The position numbers and the translations under genes are program-made. From assembly GCF_030272615.1 (NCBI RefSeq), contig NC_081411.1:156822971-156886970 (forward strand): a stretch of DNA of 64,000 nucleotides, read 5' to 3'. The DNA comes from Cryptomeria japonica (Eukaryota; Streptophyta; Pinopsida; Cupressales; Cupressaceae). Shown here in pieces: positions 33,284 to 45,189 of this stretch; position 1 is the first letter of the stretch, and each line of letters opens with the position of its first letter. The notes under the pieces were generated by a model, which had not been told where the DNA came from, made no database searches, and was given only the letters and a program-made list of their open reading frames with translations.

Positions 33284-34613
33284 TGATGATATGATGAACA
33301 AATAAGGATCTGGTAAAATACTAAGAGGGGGGATGAATCAGTAGATAGAAAACAATCTAAAATTTCACCAAACTTAATCCCAACTCATAAACAACTTGCA
33401 AAACTAACTGGTTTAGACTTTGTATCAAAAACTGATACTGCACTATCAAGCTTACTGGTTGACTAAGATATCAATATAACTGTGTAACATATCTGAAACT
33501 CACATACCATTTAGCCAAAATATCAAACCACTTTACTAACATCAGTAATAGCTCATTTTATATCACTTTCGGTCATATAATCATATCTAAGTGTCTTTAC
33601 TAGTTAATCATATTAACCATATCAAAACATAACCACAAAATCATTCACCACTTGACACAATGATTTTTGATGTGGAAACCCAAATGGGAGAAACCACGGT
33701 GGGGATGAATACCCACAAGTACTCTGAACTCTTCTGAAGTTCTCCCTGTTAGAAGACAAGCCTTGTTAGAAGCTTTACAAAAATGTCTTGTTAGGAACAG
33801 ATCCGGTTAAGGACGACCCGGTTAAGGGATTGACGACAATACCCTATTAAAGGCAATACCCTATTAAGAGTAACCTCGATAGATGATTTCAAATCCAAGC
33901 TAATGGATCACCTGGTTAGAGGATTTAGAAAGCACCAAGCCTATTAAAGCTTACCCGGTTAAGGGATTTAACTGTTATAATGGTTAGAGAACAACAGGTT
34001 CTTGGTTGATCTGGTAATAGCACTAGTCTGCTTAATTAGATCCTTTTATGGTCCTACTTGCCTTCACACATTCTACAGATACTCCTTTTGGTTCGGAAAT
34101 CAATCACACTACCACACTTAACCAAATTTCTAACACAATTACAAACAACTCATCGACCTTATAAGCAAATACAATACGTTGGTAACACAACACAAAACCT
34201 AATATCTTATAGAGATTACAAACATATCGGTTCAAACATGACCATTGGATTACATAGCAATCAGCTACACATTATTCAAGACAACTTTGACTACTCCTAG
34301 ATCACCGCACAATGGATCTTGTAACTCATCACGCGTTATTCACTTCATGTTATGCATTTGTTCATTCCCAAGATAAAATAGTTATCTCTATGTGCCAAAA
34401 CCACTTTGAAACTCATCACGTGCATCATGCATACGTGGCATAATCATCTTCGATCACCATTTGATCATAGATCATCATAACCGATTCACCAAGGTCCATT
34501 GGTTAGGGTTAGGCATATCAATAGGTTAGGGTTACCAATTGATCATTCTGCTTGAATAACAATACTGGTTTCCTTCCCTGCTCTACTACCGGTTGCTATT
34601 GGCATCACTGAAA
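33284..34613 (-). repeat. 5' LTR of C1 (outer end missing)
   Basis: Collinear with 13220-14615 up to 'ccggttgctattggcatca'. The last ~65 bases of the other LTR ('...cattaatgcaatcttcatgc...') are absent. Instead the sequence passes into a reversed G1-family LTR. Confidence 0.8.
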
Positions 34614-35176
34614 ATGAAATGCTTATACCTCCTTGTGAATTTTTTCTTGCTTCCACATGGATTTATGATTTCGTGAATTAGAATGATGATCTCCTCTTCA
34701 ATGCTTTAAATCTCGACTCTATTGTTGCTCCAAATCTTGAAGGAAGACTAAAAATACTCAATTGCTCTTGAATTCTTGAATTCTTGATCTCTTAATTGCC
34801 TAGATGCTTGATTGAATTTTCATCCATTTTAAAATAAGAGGGGAAATCCCTCTTATATACTTGCCCATAGGATAAACTGATTAATTTTTCAACATAAACT
34901 GACATAGAGGGGTTTTCCTGCTTCAAATTTGAGATAGGTCAATGGGAGGGGCCCAAGGATAGGTCCCCATTAAAAGGAACCAAGGTGCCATGCCCTGGTC
35001 CTGCTCTAATTTGGGGTAGGATCAAGGTGGCAGTTGGGCGCATCACCAAGTTGAATAAATTTTTTTACATGTGTGAGCATAATCAAGTCTCTCATCAGGC
35101 CGACGGGTGCAAACACTAAGGCAAAGACTCAAATGTGATCAAAAATTATAAGGGGTGCAATTTTAGGAAACTACAA
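34614..35176 (-). repeat. Reversed fragment of a G1-family LTR
   Basis: On the minus strand it starts 'tgtagtttcctaaaattg' (35176) and shares with 1023-1600 the blocks 'cctgat.gagac', 'gggcatggcac', 'gcaggaaaac', 'aagtatataag' and 'attgaagaggagat' in the same order. It is about 550 bp of the expected 1.2 kb, cut by the copia LTR at its inner side. The TATA block is at 34852-34859. Confidence 0.7.
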
Positions 35177-35580
35177 GTATTACATCAAGTTTGGATAGGG
35201 ACAAACACATTTATCCAATGTTAAGGTTTCGAATAGGGGCACACACATCTAATCATAATCACCAAATTATGTGACTAGGGACAAACACTTTCAATCACTT
35301 ACACCATCTTGTGAATGGGCACAAACACATCCATTCACATACAACCAAGAAATATGATTGGGGAGATACACATCCAACCATTGCATAAAAATATTAAACA
35401 CTAAGCCCTTGATGTTGCATATGCAACCATCATTATAAATCATTGTCACTTTGATCACAAATGATATGTGATGGTTGTTGCTACCACTTGAAAATTGATC
35501 TTGGCTATAGTCATTTTGACACAAATAGTTTTGTCACTAAGGCAATTGCATTACCCTGTCAGTAGTGACTGAAGAGAGTT
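35177..35580. repeat. Unassigned stretch with degenerate short repeats
   Basis: No gene. At 35190-35390 a phrase of the form 'tagggacaaacacat..atcca' recurs about five times at 40-55-bp spacing ('gggacaaacaca', 'ggggcacacaca', 'gggacaaacact', 'gggcacaaacaca', 'ggggagatacaca'). Confidence 0.5.
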
Positions 35581-35630
35581 TATTAAATGTCCTCCAACCT
35601 CTAGTGCCTCCATCCTCCAATTGAATTGAT

Positions 35631-36477
35631 TTAGAAAACATATTCCTCCTCATCATCTTTGTGTGGAGGGTCTTCAGTAGGCACCCTATGAAGGCACTCT
35701 TCATCATCATTTGCAATTAATGCCTTATCTATATTTAGCTTTCCATCAAAGAGATCCTTGGCTCGATGAGTGCAATTCATAACAATGTGTCCCTTCTTCT
35801 CGCAATAGTAGCACAAAAATATATTCTTGAAGAAATAATTTTCCTTTGATGTAGAAGAATTAGATTAGGAGAAATGGCTAAGCTTATTTTTTCCATACAT
35901 TGCAATTTCCTCTATAGTTAATTGAATTTTCTTAGTTCTTTCATCAATCAGAGTGGAGATTATTTCTTCTATGGTAACATCTACTTTGTTTAATGTGAAA
36001 ATAATGTTGCTATCTAGGAGGCATGCTATTTAACAAAATAGTGTTTGAACCATCAACAACTACTATAGCATCTATCCTAGTTAATTGATTCAATAGGGAG
36101 CGAAAATTATTGATATGTTGAACAATGTTGTGACCCTCCATCATTTTCAGCTTCAACAATTTCTTCTTTAGGCCCATTTTTGCACTTGATGCTTTTGATC
36201 CAAACAAAACATTCAAATTCTCCCACACTTCCTTTGAGGTCTTCGATAAGTCAATATGGTGGAGGTATCCAATTGATTAAGTGCAATACCAATCAAAGCT
36301 ATTGCTCATCAATCCTTCACAATCCACTCTATATTTTCAAAGATCAGTTGCCCTTGTTGTTGCTCCATTTACTATATCCCACAGATCCTTTTCAATAAGG
36401 ACCAACTGTAATTTGATTTGCATTGTGTGGAATTTTGAACCTTGAAATTTTTCTATTAATATACTATTTTTCTCCAT
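35631..36477 (-). pseudogene. C2 gag
   Basis: ATG at 36477 ('MEKNSILIEKFQGSKFHTMQ'), a copia Gag N-terminus. After in-frame TGA and TAA stops it continues with 'VWENLNVLFGSKASSAKMGL' and 'HINNFRSLLNQLTRIDAIV'. The zinc knuckle is 'CYYCEKKGHIVMNC' near 35770-35815. The end 'HKDDEEEYVF' resembles copia Gag tails before the protease. Confidence 0.8.
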
Positions 36478-37807
36478 TTAAAGAAAAACTACTTGACTCC
36501 TCCCCATAATCTAAAAGGTGTCGGGTTGCACCGATAATGCACCTTAACACTTTACAAATTTAACACAACAATCAAAATCATGAAAAAAGACCATGTTATA
36601 AAACATGCTATTACCACATGATTTTGACTAACATACAAAATATCTTTATAATAACTAAATAAAAAAATTCCCAAATCAAACTTGACACACATTCTAAACT
36701 AAATGGTACACCTTGGAATTAATTGGAAACACTACTCTCATCGGGTTGTAGCTATTTGGCTATCGTACCACGACTTACCTTCATGTTATACGGACAGTGG
36801 GATCGGGTTGTATCTATTCTTACTCCAAAATGACACTGTGGTAGCACGACTTACCTTCATGTTATACGAACAGTGGAAAACAAAAAATAACAAAGCTCGA
36901 CAGAACTCAAAGAATAACTACGTCCATTGCCTCCCACTGTCTGTTTGTATAACACGAAGATAACTCCTCATACAACAGTACCATTTTAGAGCCAGAATAG
37001 TTGCGTCCCTCTCCCTCTCATCGAACAAAGAGACATGTGAGAACATGACAAGCATAAACCCCAACTCCAACGCAGGCTGTCAAATCCAAAGCGACTCCCC
37101 TTTGCCTTCAGCTATTCACGGGAGAAGCTCACGAGCTGGCCAACCAACTGCGAGCATCTTAATGTCGAGTAGATGAAAAGAGACCCGATCTATAATTAAA
37201 CCCGCCGATTTGAATGTTTGGAGAGCAGTGAAGCACCACCGCTGGTCGAAAATAAGGAGTGCCACCCATGAGATAAGGTGCCAACTTAGCACCAAATATA
37301 GCTCGCCCTCACAGTAAATAGAAAACAAAGAAAAACATCACAACCTTCACTGACATTGATAGAACTCCATATTGTTCGATGATTAGAAAACGATGTTGCA
37401 TACACTCCTTTCTTCGCATAACAAAGTTCCCAAGCTTTCAAAAAGAGACACAAATACTTTGAAATAATCGTTGACCTCTCGAAGTACAGAATTCCACATC
37501 GCCTTCTAGACACAAAGAAAACGCAACTCTCAAATATCGAGAATTCAAAAAAAATTCAAATGTTCGTGCAGAGCCACAGATCTTTGGCAATTAGTTGTTA
37601 GTCGAGCTGCTTAATAAGACAATATAGATGAACAGCACAAGGAATCCTCTCAACTTCCTGCAATCTCACTTGCCACGATGATAGGTCTCCTGGCCTTACA
37701 CAAACAAATCAATCAAATTACTGATTCAATGGGACAATATTTGGCCTGTGCAAGCTTAAGCTAAAAATATCCTTGGGTTGCATTCCACGAAGCCTACTCC
37801 AATGCCT
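36478..37807 (-). other. C2 leader, 1.3 kb, with direct and inverted repeats
   Basis: Long for a copia leader. Two direct copies of 'cgacttaccttcatgttata' lie at about 36770 and 36848, and an inverted copy ('cactgtctgtttgtataaca') at about 36936-36960. No gene is recognised. Confidence 0.55.
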
Positions 37808-37819
37808 GCTCTGATACCA
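37808..37819 (-). other. C2 primer-binding site (tRNA-iMet type)
   Basis: Coding strand 'tggtatcagagcaggcat', directly after the LTR end '...ttcttccca'. Confidence 0.9.
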
Positions 37820-38082
37820 TGGGAAGAAAATCTAATCAGAAACAAATGAATAAGCTGCAAATATCACAACATAGAATAATATGCGCTTCTTCATATTTTC
37901 ATTTAATACAGATTTATAGGATTTCTCATATCCTTTAGGGAATAATAGATTAAGTTGTTTTATCAACTCAATATAAACACATACATACCACTGTTATAAT
38001 AACCTATTTAACAAACTTTAACAAACTTTAACAAACCTAACAATAATTATCATATACATCCAATGATGCAATATTCCTAACA
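37820..38082 (-). repeat. 5' LTR of C2
   Basis: 263 bp, TGTTAGGAATATTG...TTTTCTTCCCA on the coding strand. It contains 'gtttgttaaa' three times near 38015-38040 and a 'ctataaat' TATA-like block near 37910. Confidence 0.85.
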
Positions 38083-38159
38083 CCCAACAAACCTACCAAC
38101 TTATTATTTTATACATCCTAATACTCCTCACCCATGTGAACACTAATTCCTAGCATTGA

Positions 38160-40840
38160 CATGAAGGTTGCTAAAAGTATAGAGCTAGAAATGCTATAAT
38201 TTTCATTAGACATTTTGAAAATAGATAGGACTAAATTTGATTCCATTGGCAAAATTAGCCAAAACATTGGAGTTTATTTTAGGCATGAAACTTCTAAAGG
38301 TAGAAAACTATTGAGCTAATTATACAGATGATTATGATGTGAGGGTCTGACATTATTGTAGAATGGACTTGAAGCTGATCATATTAGCTTCAAGATGTGG
38401 ATTACCAAAGAGCCCAAGGCCAAAGATGATGAGAATAGGCTACATTGTGTGTGTAATTCAAAACAAAATTTATAGCATTCTCATCTACAATGTAGACCTT
38501 TCTATTAATGATATAGAAAATATGGATAGTAAGGCAAGGCATGAAGTCAGATGGACACATGAATGGATCAATAGTCCTTGTCAAATGGATCTTATGTCAC
38601 AAATGGAAGGCCAAACTCTGCAACAACAAGCAAGCACTTCATAGAAGAAGAAGACATCCACTTCTACAAGACCATCTACTACCAATCCCATTGGGCATGC
38701 AAGAAAATTCACTGAATGGACCTCCATAAATGTTCAAAGGTTAACATGAGATAAGGGGGAAATAGCTCAAAAGGATGCCTCTACAAGCAAAGAGAAACCT
38801 ACCACCTATGCCACTACTACTACCACTTTCATTGTTACCCCCACTACACAAGAAGGAGCCAAATCATCCAAGAATAAAGATAAGAGTAAGAAAGAACTCT
38901 TGCAGATACCTAGACTTACAAGAGAATGAAGAAGGAGCCCAAATAATCAATCATTTAATCTTCTAAAGGACAAGAGGAGGTAGAAGAAGCACGACTTTGT
39001 AGGAAGAAGAGAACAAGGTTGGAGGTTCATGCTAAACAAGAAAGGAGTGTAATCCCTCCACCTAAACAAGGTGAAAAACTACTTGTTTCTCTAGAGCAAC
39101 CATCTATGCAAAAAGGAGAAACTTATGTCCCTTCTTCTACACAAGAGAATCCAAAATTACAACTAATTTGGAGGATGCTAACAAAGTGACTAGAGATGTT
39201 GAAGTTCCAACTCCCATTGTTGAAGAGGAAAGAGTTGAAGAATAAAAGTAGATAATAGGAGAAGATCTTCCTTAATATAATATGCAAGAAGAATAAATAG
39301 AGGAAGAGGGAGATAAAGGAGATGATGCAACCAAAGAGAGTGAAGAAGAATTGCACACAATGCTTAGAGGAGAAGGTACTAATGAAGAGAAGAATGAAGA
39401 CAAAGATCAACACCAAAATGAAGAAACTCAAGTCCATCATGAGGATGAGCCTCCAAGTAGTCATCAAAAAGAGGCATGACAAAGAAAACCATATCAAAGA
39501 GGAACTTTATCGTAATGAAGAAAATCAACAACAAAGGATACAAGAGGACCCTCAGACCAACATAGAGCAAGAACATAGAGATAAAGAACATAGAGATGAA
39601 GAACGCAAAGATGATCAACATAGAGAAGAAGTGTTCAAGGGGTAAGATGATATGGCCTTAGGAACATCACAAAATTTAGTAGGAGTTTATCATAGATAAT
39701 AACCTATTTGGTTAACTAAAATAGTCCAAAAGAGGCAAAGGGGATACAAAGAATTGTTGGAAGAGGACGTTGTTGTTCTTGAGAAAACTTTTAAGAATCC
39801 TAAAACTAAGAAGGAAAGGAAAATCTATGTGGTAACAACTGATTCTTGTGGCCACCAAAGAGAACAAATAGTTTTATCCTTGGTAGATAAATCTAAAGAT
39901 GAATTGCAGGTGCGTGATTATCAAATGCATAAAGTGGACCTTTGGATACAAACTTGGGAAGGTGAAAAACACTCGTTGCAACAAGCAATGGCCACCATAT
40001 TTTGGAGGATGCAAAAGGATGAGAATTCCAAAGACTAATATAAAGCACAAGTCGAAGATTTGAAGAAATACATCATCCACCTCTTGGGTCATTTAGACTC
40101 AGTTGCACCCTCTACAAGCGTACATATTGCATTGGCCCTGAAGGCCATGTTTTAGGGTAAAGATAGTTTTGACACAATGGAACTCGAGAGGAGAAAGGAC
40201 ATTGAAAACATTGATCGATTGAACATCTTGCATGATATGTTGACTGGAAAAGGTGAAGGGATATGTATAGAGGAAAACATCCAAATATGGGAGGATTACC
40301 TTCGTATACTAGGTACAATCAAGAATACTAGTGTAGATCTTACTCAAGAAGGCAATGATTGATGAGTCGAACAAAGGGATGCTCAAGGAATAGTTGAAAG
40401 CCATTAGGATGTTAATCACAAAGGAGAAAAGGGTGAAAGAAAGAATACTTGAAAGCTATGAGGCTACTCATACATCATTGTAGATGGGAGAATAATTCGT
40501 CTCCTCACTCTCTTGTACATTATGGGAATATGAGCTAAAAAGGAATGACACACAAGTAATTCTATAACAATTCAAGGATATCCTACATGGAGAATGCACC
40601 AAAGAGAGAATTAATAGCATGATGATTATCAAACAAGAGTTGAGAAATATGCTAGCAGAGCTGCCCAAGTTTGGAGATATGACAAGAAAATTGAGAAAAC
40701 TTGGGAAGAGTTAGCTATCAAACTAAAATATACTAATACTTTGGACCTAGAAGACTTGAATGCAAAAGTTACAACATTCAATGAAGCATTCTTAGATGTC
40801 ATGGCTCATTTGGGAATACAATTTTCCTTTGTTTTTTTCA
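38160..40840 (+). pseudogene. Decayed plus-strand ORF of unknown kind
   Basis: Readable coding-like stretches on the plus strand with several stops and at least one frame change. The clearest is about 39322-40362, one frame with stops at 39643, near 39699, 40036 and 40153. It codes first a Lys/Glu/Gln-rich charged tract ('EHRDKEHRDEERKDDQHREE'), then a more globular part ('YKELLEEDVVVLEKTFKNP', 'YVVTTDSCGHQREQIVLSL', 'DLWIQTWEGEKHSLQQAMAT', 'MELERRKDIENIDRLNILHD'). Upstream (38360-38980) are Thr/Ser-rich pieces. I do not recognise the family. Lacking introns and lying among LTR elements, it is probably part of a retroelement, perhaps a non-autonomous one. Confidence 0.4.
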
Positions 40841-41009
40841 ATGTTTAACAAAGTTTTGCATATTGATTAAAGTATTCAAGAAGAGTATACATGCTTAGCT
40901 TTTTCCACACAACAAAGAGAGACACATCAATTTCAGCTTGATCTAGAGCTTTCCCATATAACCATTGTGTCTCTAGACATCAAAATCCAATGAAATAATC
41001 AACTTAAGT

Positions 41010-41449
41010 TGTTGGGTGTAAAATTAGGGCAGAAATATGCCATGTTTTATCTCCAAACTTCACATAGGAAGTCTCATGCAGAAAACTCAAGTTTTGGCCA
41101 CAAGAAAAGGCCCATGTTTTGCTTTTGGATGTGAGAAATCATCATTGAATCTCTTGCACATTGTGTAGCTTCAATTTTTATCATTTATAGAGTAGATAGA
41201 GTGTAGTTTCTTTCAGTTGTCTTTCTAGCTAACTTGGTAGATTTCCAATAATCGTGCCAAGAAACCCTTGCTACAAATTGGTAGATTCAAATTATAAATG
41301 CTATATAAAATCATCAATTTTTCATTGAAAAGGGTTTTAAACTCTTGTATCACTATTATATTCAAATTGTATTTCAATTTTAGTTTGAAATTTTGCTAAG
41401 CATTGTGAATCTTGAATAAAATCATATTCAAAACATTTTGTTGTCTGCA
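41010..41449 (+). repeat. Probable LTR, 440 bp
   Basis: Starts 'tgttgggtgtaaaattag', has a 'ctatataaaatc' TATA block at about 41301, and ends '...ttgttgtctgca' directly before 'tttttggttctccaaac', which has the position and style of the G2/G3 primer sites. No second copy is in the window, so the call rests on layout only. Confidence 0.4.
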
Positions 41450-42009
41450 TTTTTGGTTCTCCAAACAAATTCTTAGTATGACATTGATGATTTCATATTT
41501 ACCTTGTTCAAATTGATAACCTAGTTGAATCCCATTTCAAAGTGCTTGAACAAGGCTTTATCTCACATATCTGCATGGGTATTGCCCTGTGATTTGATGA
41601 AGTTTGAAAACAAATTAGTATAATTCTTCTTTAATGATTGCACTATGTATGTATGAACTGCGAGTTTCTGATTTATGCATATGTGGTTTATATGATTTAG
41701 CCTTACCATCTAATTCAACAAGTTAATGTGAAAATTGTCATTGTCCAATAAGGATGAAATTTATTTCGTTCAAGTCCTTGTAACACTTTTTTTTTGTTTT
41801 TTCATTCATGATTGATGTTAGAGTAGAATCATTCCATTTTTAGATTTACCTTGCATATGTTTAATTAAAATTCCCTAAAAGTAACCATTTGTTGGAGAGA
41901 AAGATTTGATACTGAAATTCTAGATTCAACTAAATGTTAAGTGATACCAACACATGCCCCTCATAAAAAAATCACATTGTTCCAAACAACTTATTCCACA
42001 TGGTTAAGA
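41450..42009. other. AT-rich stretch without recognised gene
   Basis: Follows the probable LTR. It may be the leader of the gypsy remnant to its right. I see no ORF or repeat. Confidence 0.4.
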
Positions 42010-43060
42010 CCTAGCCTCAAGTAACCTTGGAGTGAGCATTCACTTTTCAAGAGGGAGCATTTGTCCTCAAATCCCCTGCCATTGTCTATGCTAACACTGC
42101 AATCAATAGATACTATCAAGTATCTCTTATCACGAACATTTCTCACAAGACGCATGACTAAGTGGGTCATGCTACTTGGTGAATTTGATATTGAGTATTT
42201 GGATTGAAAAGCTATCAAATGGAAAGTCCTTGTAGATTAGTTATAAAGGCTATATTAGAGGACTCACATCCATTGGTAACCATTTTTTTGACAAGTCTAT
42301 CTTTACAATCAATGAAAAACCATTGTGGAAGCTATACTTCGATGGATCATATACAAAACATGATTTTGGAGCATGCATCCTCTTCATCACCCCTCAAGGT
42401 GATTTTATCCCAATAGCATTCAAATTAGTGTTTTTGAGCACCAATAACATAGTGAGATATGAGGCCCTCCTAATTGGATTAAATATGATCATGCAATGGA
42501 ATATCACCCAACTTCAAGTCTAAGGGGAGTCCCAACTTATCATTAAACAAGTCAATGGTGAATTTTAAGCCAAAGATGCTAAACTTCACCCCTACAAGAA
42601 AATAGTGGATAATTTTATAAAGTATTTCACACCTATCCGAATTGAGCAACTTCCTTGCCTTAACAATAAAGTTGCAAGATACCATGGTTATAATCAGGTC
42701 AATGTTGCATATGCCTCATGATAGTCATTGGGAACACCTTATGCAAACATATACATGTGCCTAATACTAAGATGGTGTGTGAGATTGTTGGTCTCAAATC
42801 CTCATATTACTATGACATATTCACTTAACTTCATGACCAAACCCTCCCCCACCTAACCTTACTCAAAATCAACACAAATTGTTTAATCAACGTTCATCCC
42901 ACTACACCCTTTTAGAAGATACACTTCATCAAAGAGGCTACAATGGTTCCTTTTTGTGATGTTTAAACACAAGGGAAGCTAACCTTCCATTGAAAGAGGT
43001 TCATTATGGTATTTGTAAGCATAATAATTCCAAAGTTTAGCCCCACCAAACATGCTCCTT
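42010..43060 (+). pseudogene. Gypsy remnant: RNase H, second RNase H, start of integrase
   Basis: Three blocks match the order in G2. (1) 'TIKYLLSRTFLTRRMTKWVM' continuing to 'EFDIEYL', the end of the first RNase H (42100-42210). (2) The second RNase H: 'WKLYFDGSYTKHDFGACILF', 'NNIVRYEALLIGLNMI', and 'GESQLIIKQVNGEF', where Glu replaces the catalytic Asp. (3) Fragments of the integrase N-terminus near 42930-43060. Gag, protease and RT are missing. It is full of stops. Confidence 0.75.
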
Positions 43061-43224
43061 GTATCCACAGAACTGTGAAATTGCAGACCAAATAGTGATG
43101 GATGATTATGAATTTATAGATACCAACTTGTACACACAATTTGGGTAAAATATTGGTGGACAAAGGCACCAAATTAAAGTGAGGACGTTTGTAAGTAGGC
43201 CAAAATTATAATTGTTGTTTCACA

Positions 43225-43965
43225 GCAATGAATGCAATTGTAATTGCTAAGAACTCCGCGTTGTTACTTGCACAATTGGCAACCATAAAATACAGCCAAT
43301 TTTATTGTATCAATAGATGCACTATACTACTATATAGCTTGATGTACATTTGACCATAGCCAGCCATTTTGTGTTTTTGAAAACGCTTTGTCTTGAGCAA
43401 CAACCATAAAATACAGCCAATTTTATTGTATCAATAGATGCACTATACCACTATATAGCTTGATGTACATTTGACCATTGCCAGCCATTTTGTGTTTTTG
43501 AAAACGCTTTGTATTGAGCAACACCCTCTGATGACCTGAAAAATGATAACTACATGTTTATTCGGCAAAACCTTTATCTGCAATTTTAATTGCTGAAAAT
43601 TTGGAATTGTTGGTAGTTGCACAATTGGCAACCATTAGATAAACCTAACTTTATTGTACCAGTGGACATACTATAGTAGTACAGACTGATGTACATGTGA
43701 TCATTGCCAGCCATTCTGATGGCCTTAAAAATAAGATAACTACATGGTTCTTCAGAAAAGCCTTACAATATCTGCAATCATAATTGCTAAGAATTTTGCA
43801 TCGTTGGTTGCACTCGCACAACTAGCAAGCATCAGATAGAACCAACTTTATTGTACCAATGGACACACAATAATAGTATAGCCTGATGTACATGTGACCA
43901 TTGCCAGTCATTTTGTGTTATTGAAGACAGTTTGTATTGAACAACTTTCAAACGGCTTGAAAATA
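43225..43965. repeat. Tandem repeat with 122-bp duplication and ~198-bp units
   Basis: 43281-43402 and 43403-43524 are almost identical 122-bp copies. Two more diverged units start near 43575 and 43772, each with 'taattgctaag', 'caattggcaaccat', 'tttattgtacca', 'gatgtacatgtgaccattgc' and 'ataagataact'. No ORF. It lies 1.2 kb past the 3' end of the boron-transporter gene. Confidence 0.8.
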
Positions 43966-44076
43966 AGATAACTTTGTGTTTCTTCAGCAAAAGCTTACAA
44001 TATTTATCTGGCTCTTTGCAACACAAAGAGAATGTACAGAAATTTTGAATGAATTTTGAATGATAAATTCATGTTT

Positions 44077-44515
44077 TGATTAGGTAAGCGGCAATTTTGA
44101 GAGGGGTCTGATCCCTTGTACAAAGAGAAAGATTACAATAAGTCCAACAGAACACCAATTAACAGCAACAGAACAACTAAAAAACAACAAAAGACACAAC
44201 AACACTACAGCAATCAAAAACTAGGTTGAAATCAGGGACGTTTAAAAAAATGATCTAAAGCTCTTTGCTTGATTGTAGTAGTAAGATCCTTCTCCACAAA
44301 TCTTAGCTTCTTAAGACTATCAGCTGCAAAGGATTATCTATCCTTGAACAATCCAAAGAGGAATTACCTTTAATAAAGTCAGTTTTTTGAACCTCCTGAA
44401 AGGCAAGAATGGGCCCCTCCTTATGAACCAGCATTTGATCCTCCTTTTTCCAAACATAGTGTTGTTTCTGATTTTTCAAGCAAGAATTGCGGGCATGACC
44501 CACTATATTGCATGT
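44077..44515 (-). mobile_element. Truncated LINE-type insertion
   Basis: 439 bp flanked by an 18-bp duplication 'aatgataaattcatgttt' (44059-44076 and 44516-44533). On the minus strand the 5' part codes 'CNIVGHARNSCLKNQKQHYV', the second half of a zinc knuckle as in LINE ORF1 proteins. The 3' end reads '...ggatcagacccctctcaaaa' and '...ttacctaatcaaaac' with a short A-run. No RT is left, so it is truncated at the 5' side and probably also deleted inside. Confidence 0.6.
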
Positions 44516-44533
44516 AATGATAAATTCATGTTT

Positions 44534-45189
44534 ATGGCATGGCTCCTACATAGTTTATAATATTACAGTCAAGTTAGCTTTCGTAGAAAATAAGAATAAA
44601 TAACAAATGTTCAGAGACTTAGCATCCATCAGATTGATTAGGGACCAAGCTTACTGTTTTACATGGTTCTTACTTGTAATTAGTACATAACAACATTGAA
44701 GCTCCTCCTCTAATAAAGGCTTCACTGGAGAGGCTTTTCCCATTGTAAAGACTTTGAGGAAGCAATACTCAATGATATCTTGAAAGATAACCATGAATTT
44801 TGATTTCCCATGGTTCAAGACAGAAAGGCCTCTTTAAGGAACATGTTTCTAACATGTGTATTAGACACATTCCAATAAAAAATGATACAGATGCAGTGTG
44901 AATTGTATATAGAGATCAATATCTCTCACGAGACCCTTGGGCTGTGGCCCAAATTGCATGAGAATTTCAAATACCTCCCAATTTCATTTGATTCTAATCC
45001 TCAGTGTGAACCTGTTCAGCGAAAACCAGGTTTAAGTCATGAGTAAGAAAATTCAATCTGCCCTCTTGCCAACTACTTGACATTACACACTTAGAATGGA
45101 TTCTAAAGCCACTTTTTTCAATCTTGGAAGTGATTTATGACATATTTCTCAATAAAGTAAGCCTGAAAAACAATTCAAAACAAATCATA
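44534..45189. other. Region downstream of the boron transporter (3' UTR side)
   Basis: No coding gene. The first ~100-300 bases next to 45190 are probably 3' UTR. I found no clear AATAAA on the minus strand. Confidence 0.4.

Larger units (their letters stand above)
13220..34613 (-). mobile_element. C1: Ty1/copia element split by G2
   Basis: Read on the minus strand: 5' LTR (34613-33284), primer site, gag, protease, integrase, RT, RNase H, purine tract and 3' LTR (14615-13220). This order (integrase before RT) defines Ty1/copia. The gypsy element G2 (18736-32872) is inserted in its gag. Many stops and at least one frameshift, at the RT catalytic motif, inactivate it. The 5' LTR lacks roughly the first 65 bases present in the 3' LTR, and the two outer flanks do not match each other (G1 gag/protease on the left, a reversed G1-family LTR on the right), so no target duplication is seen. 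Confidence 0.85.
35581..38082 (-). mobile_element. C2: 5' part of a second copia element
   Basis: A minus-strand 263-bp LTR (38082-37820), an intact initiator-Met primer site, a long leader and a broken gag. Everything after gag is missing, and the left end is near 35580. The LTR family differs from C1. Confidence 0.75.
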
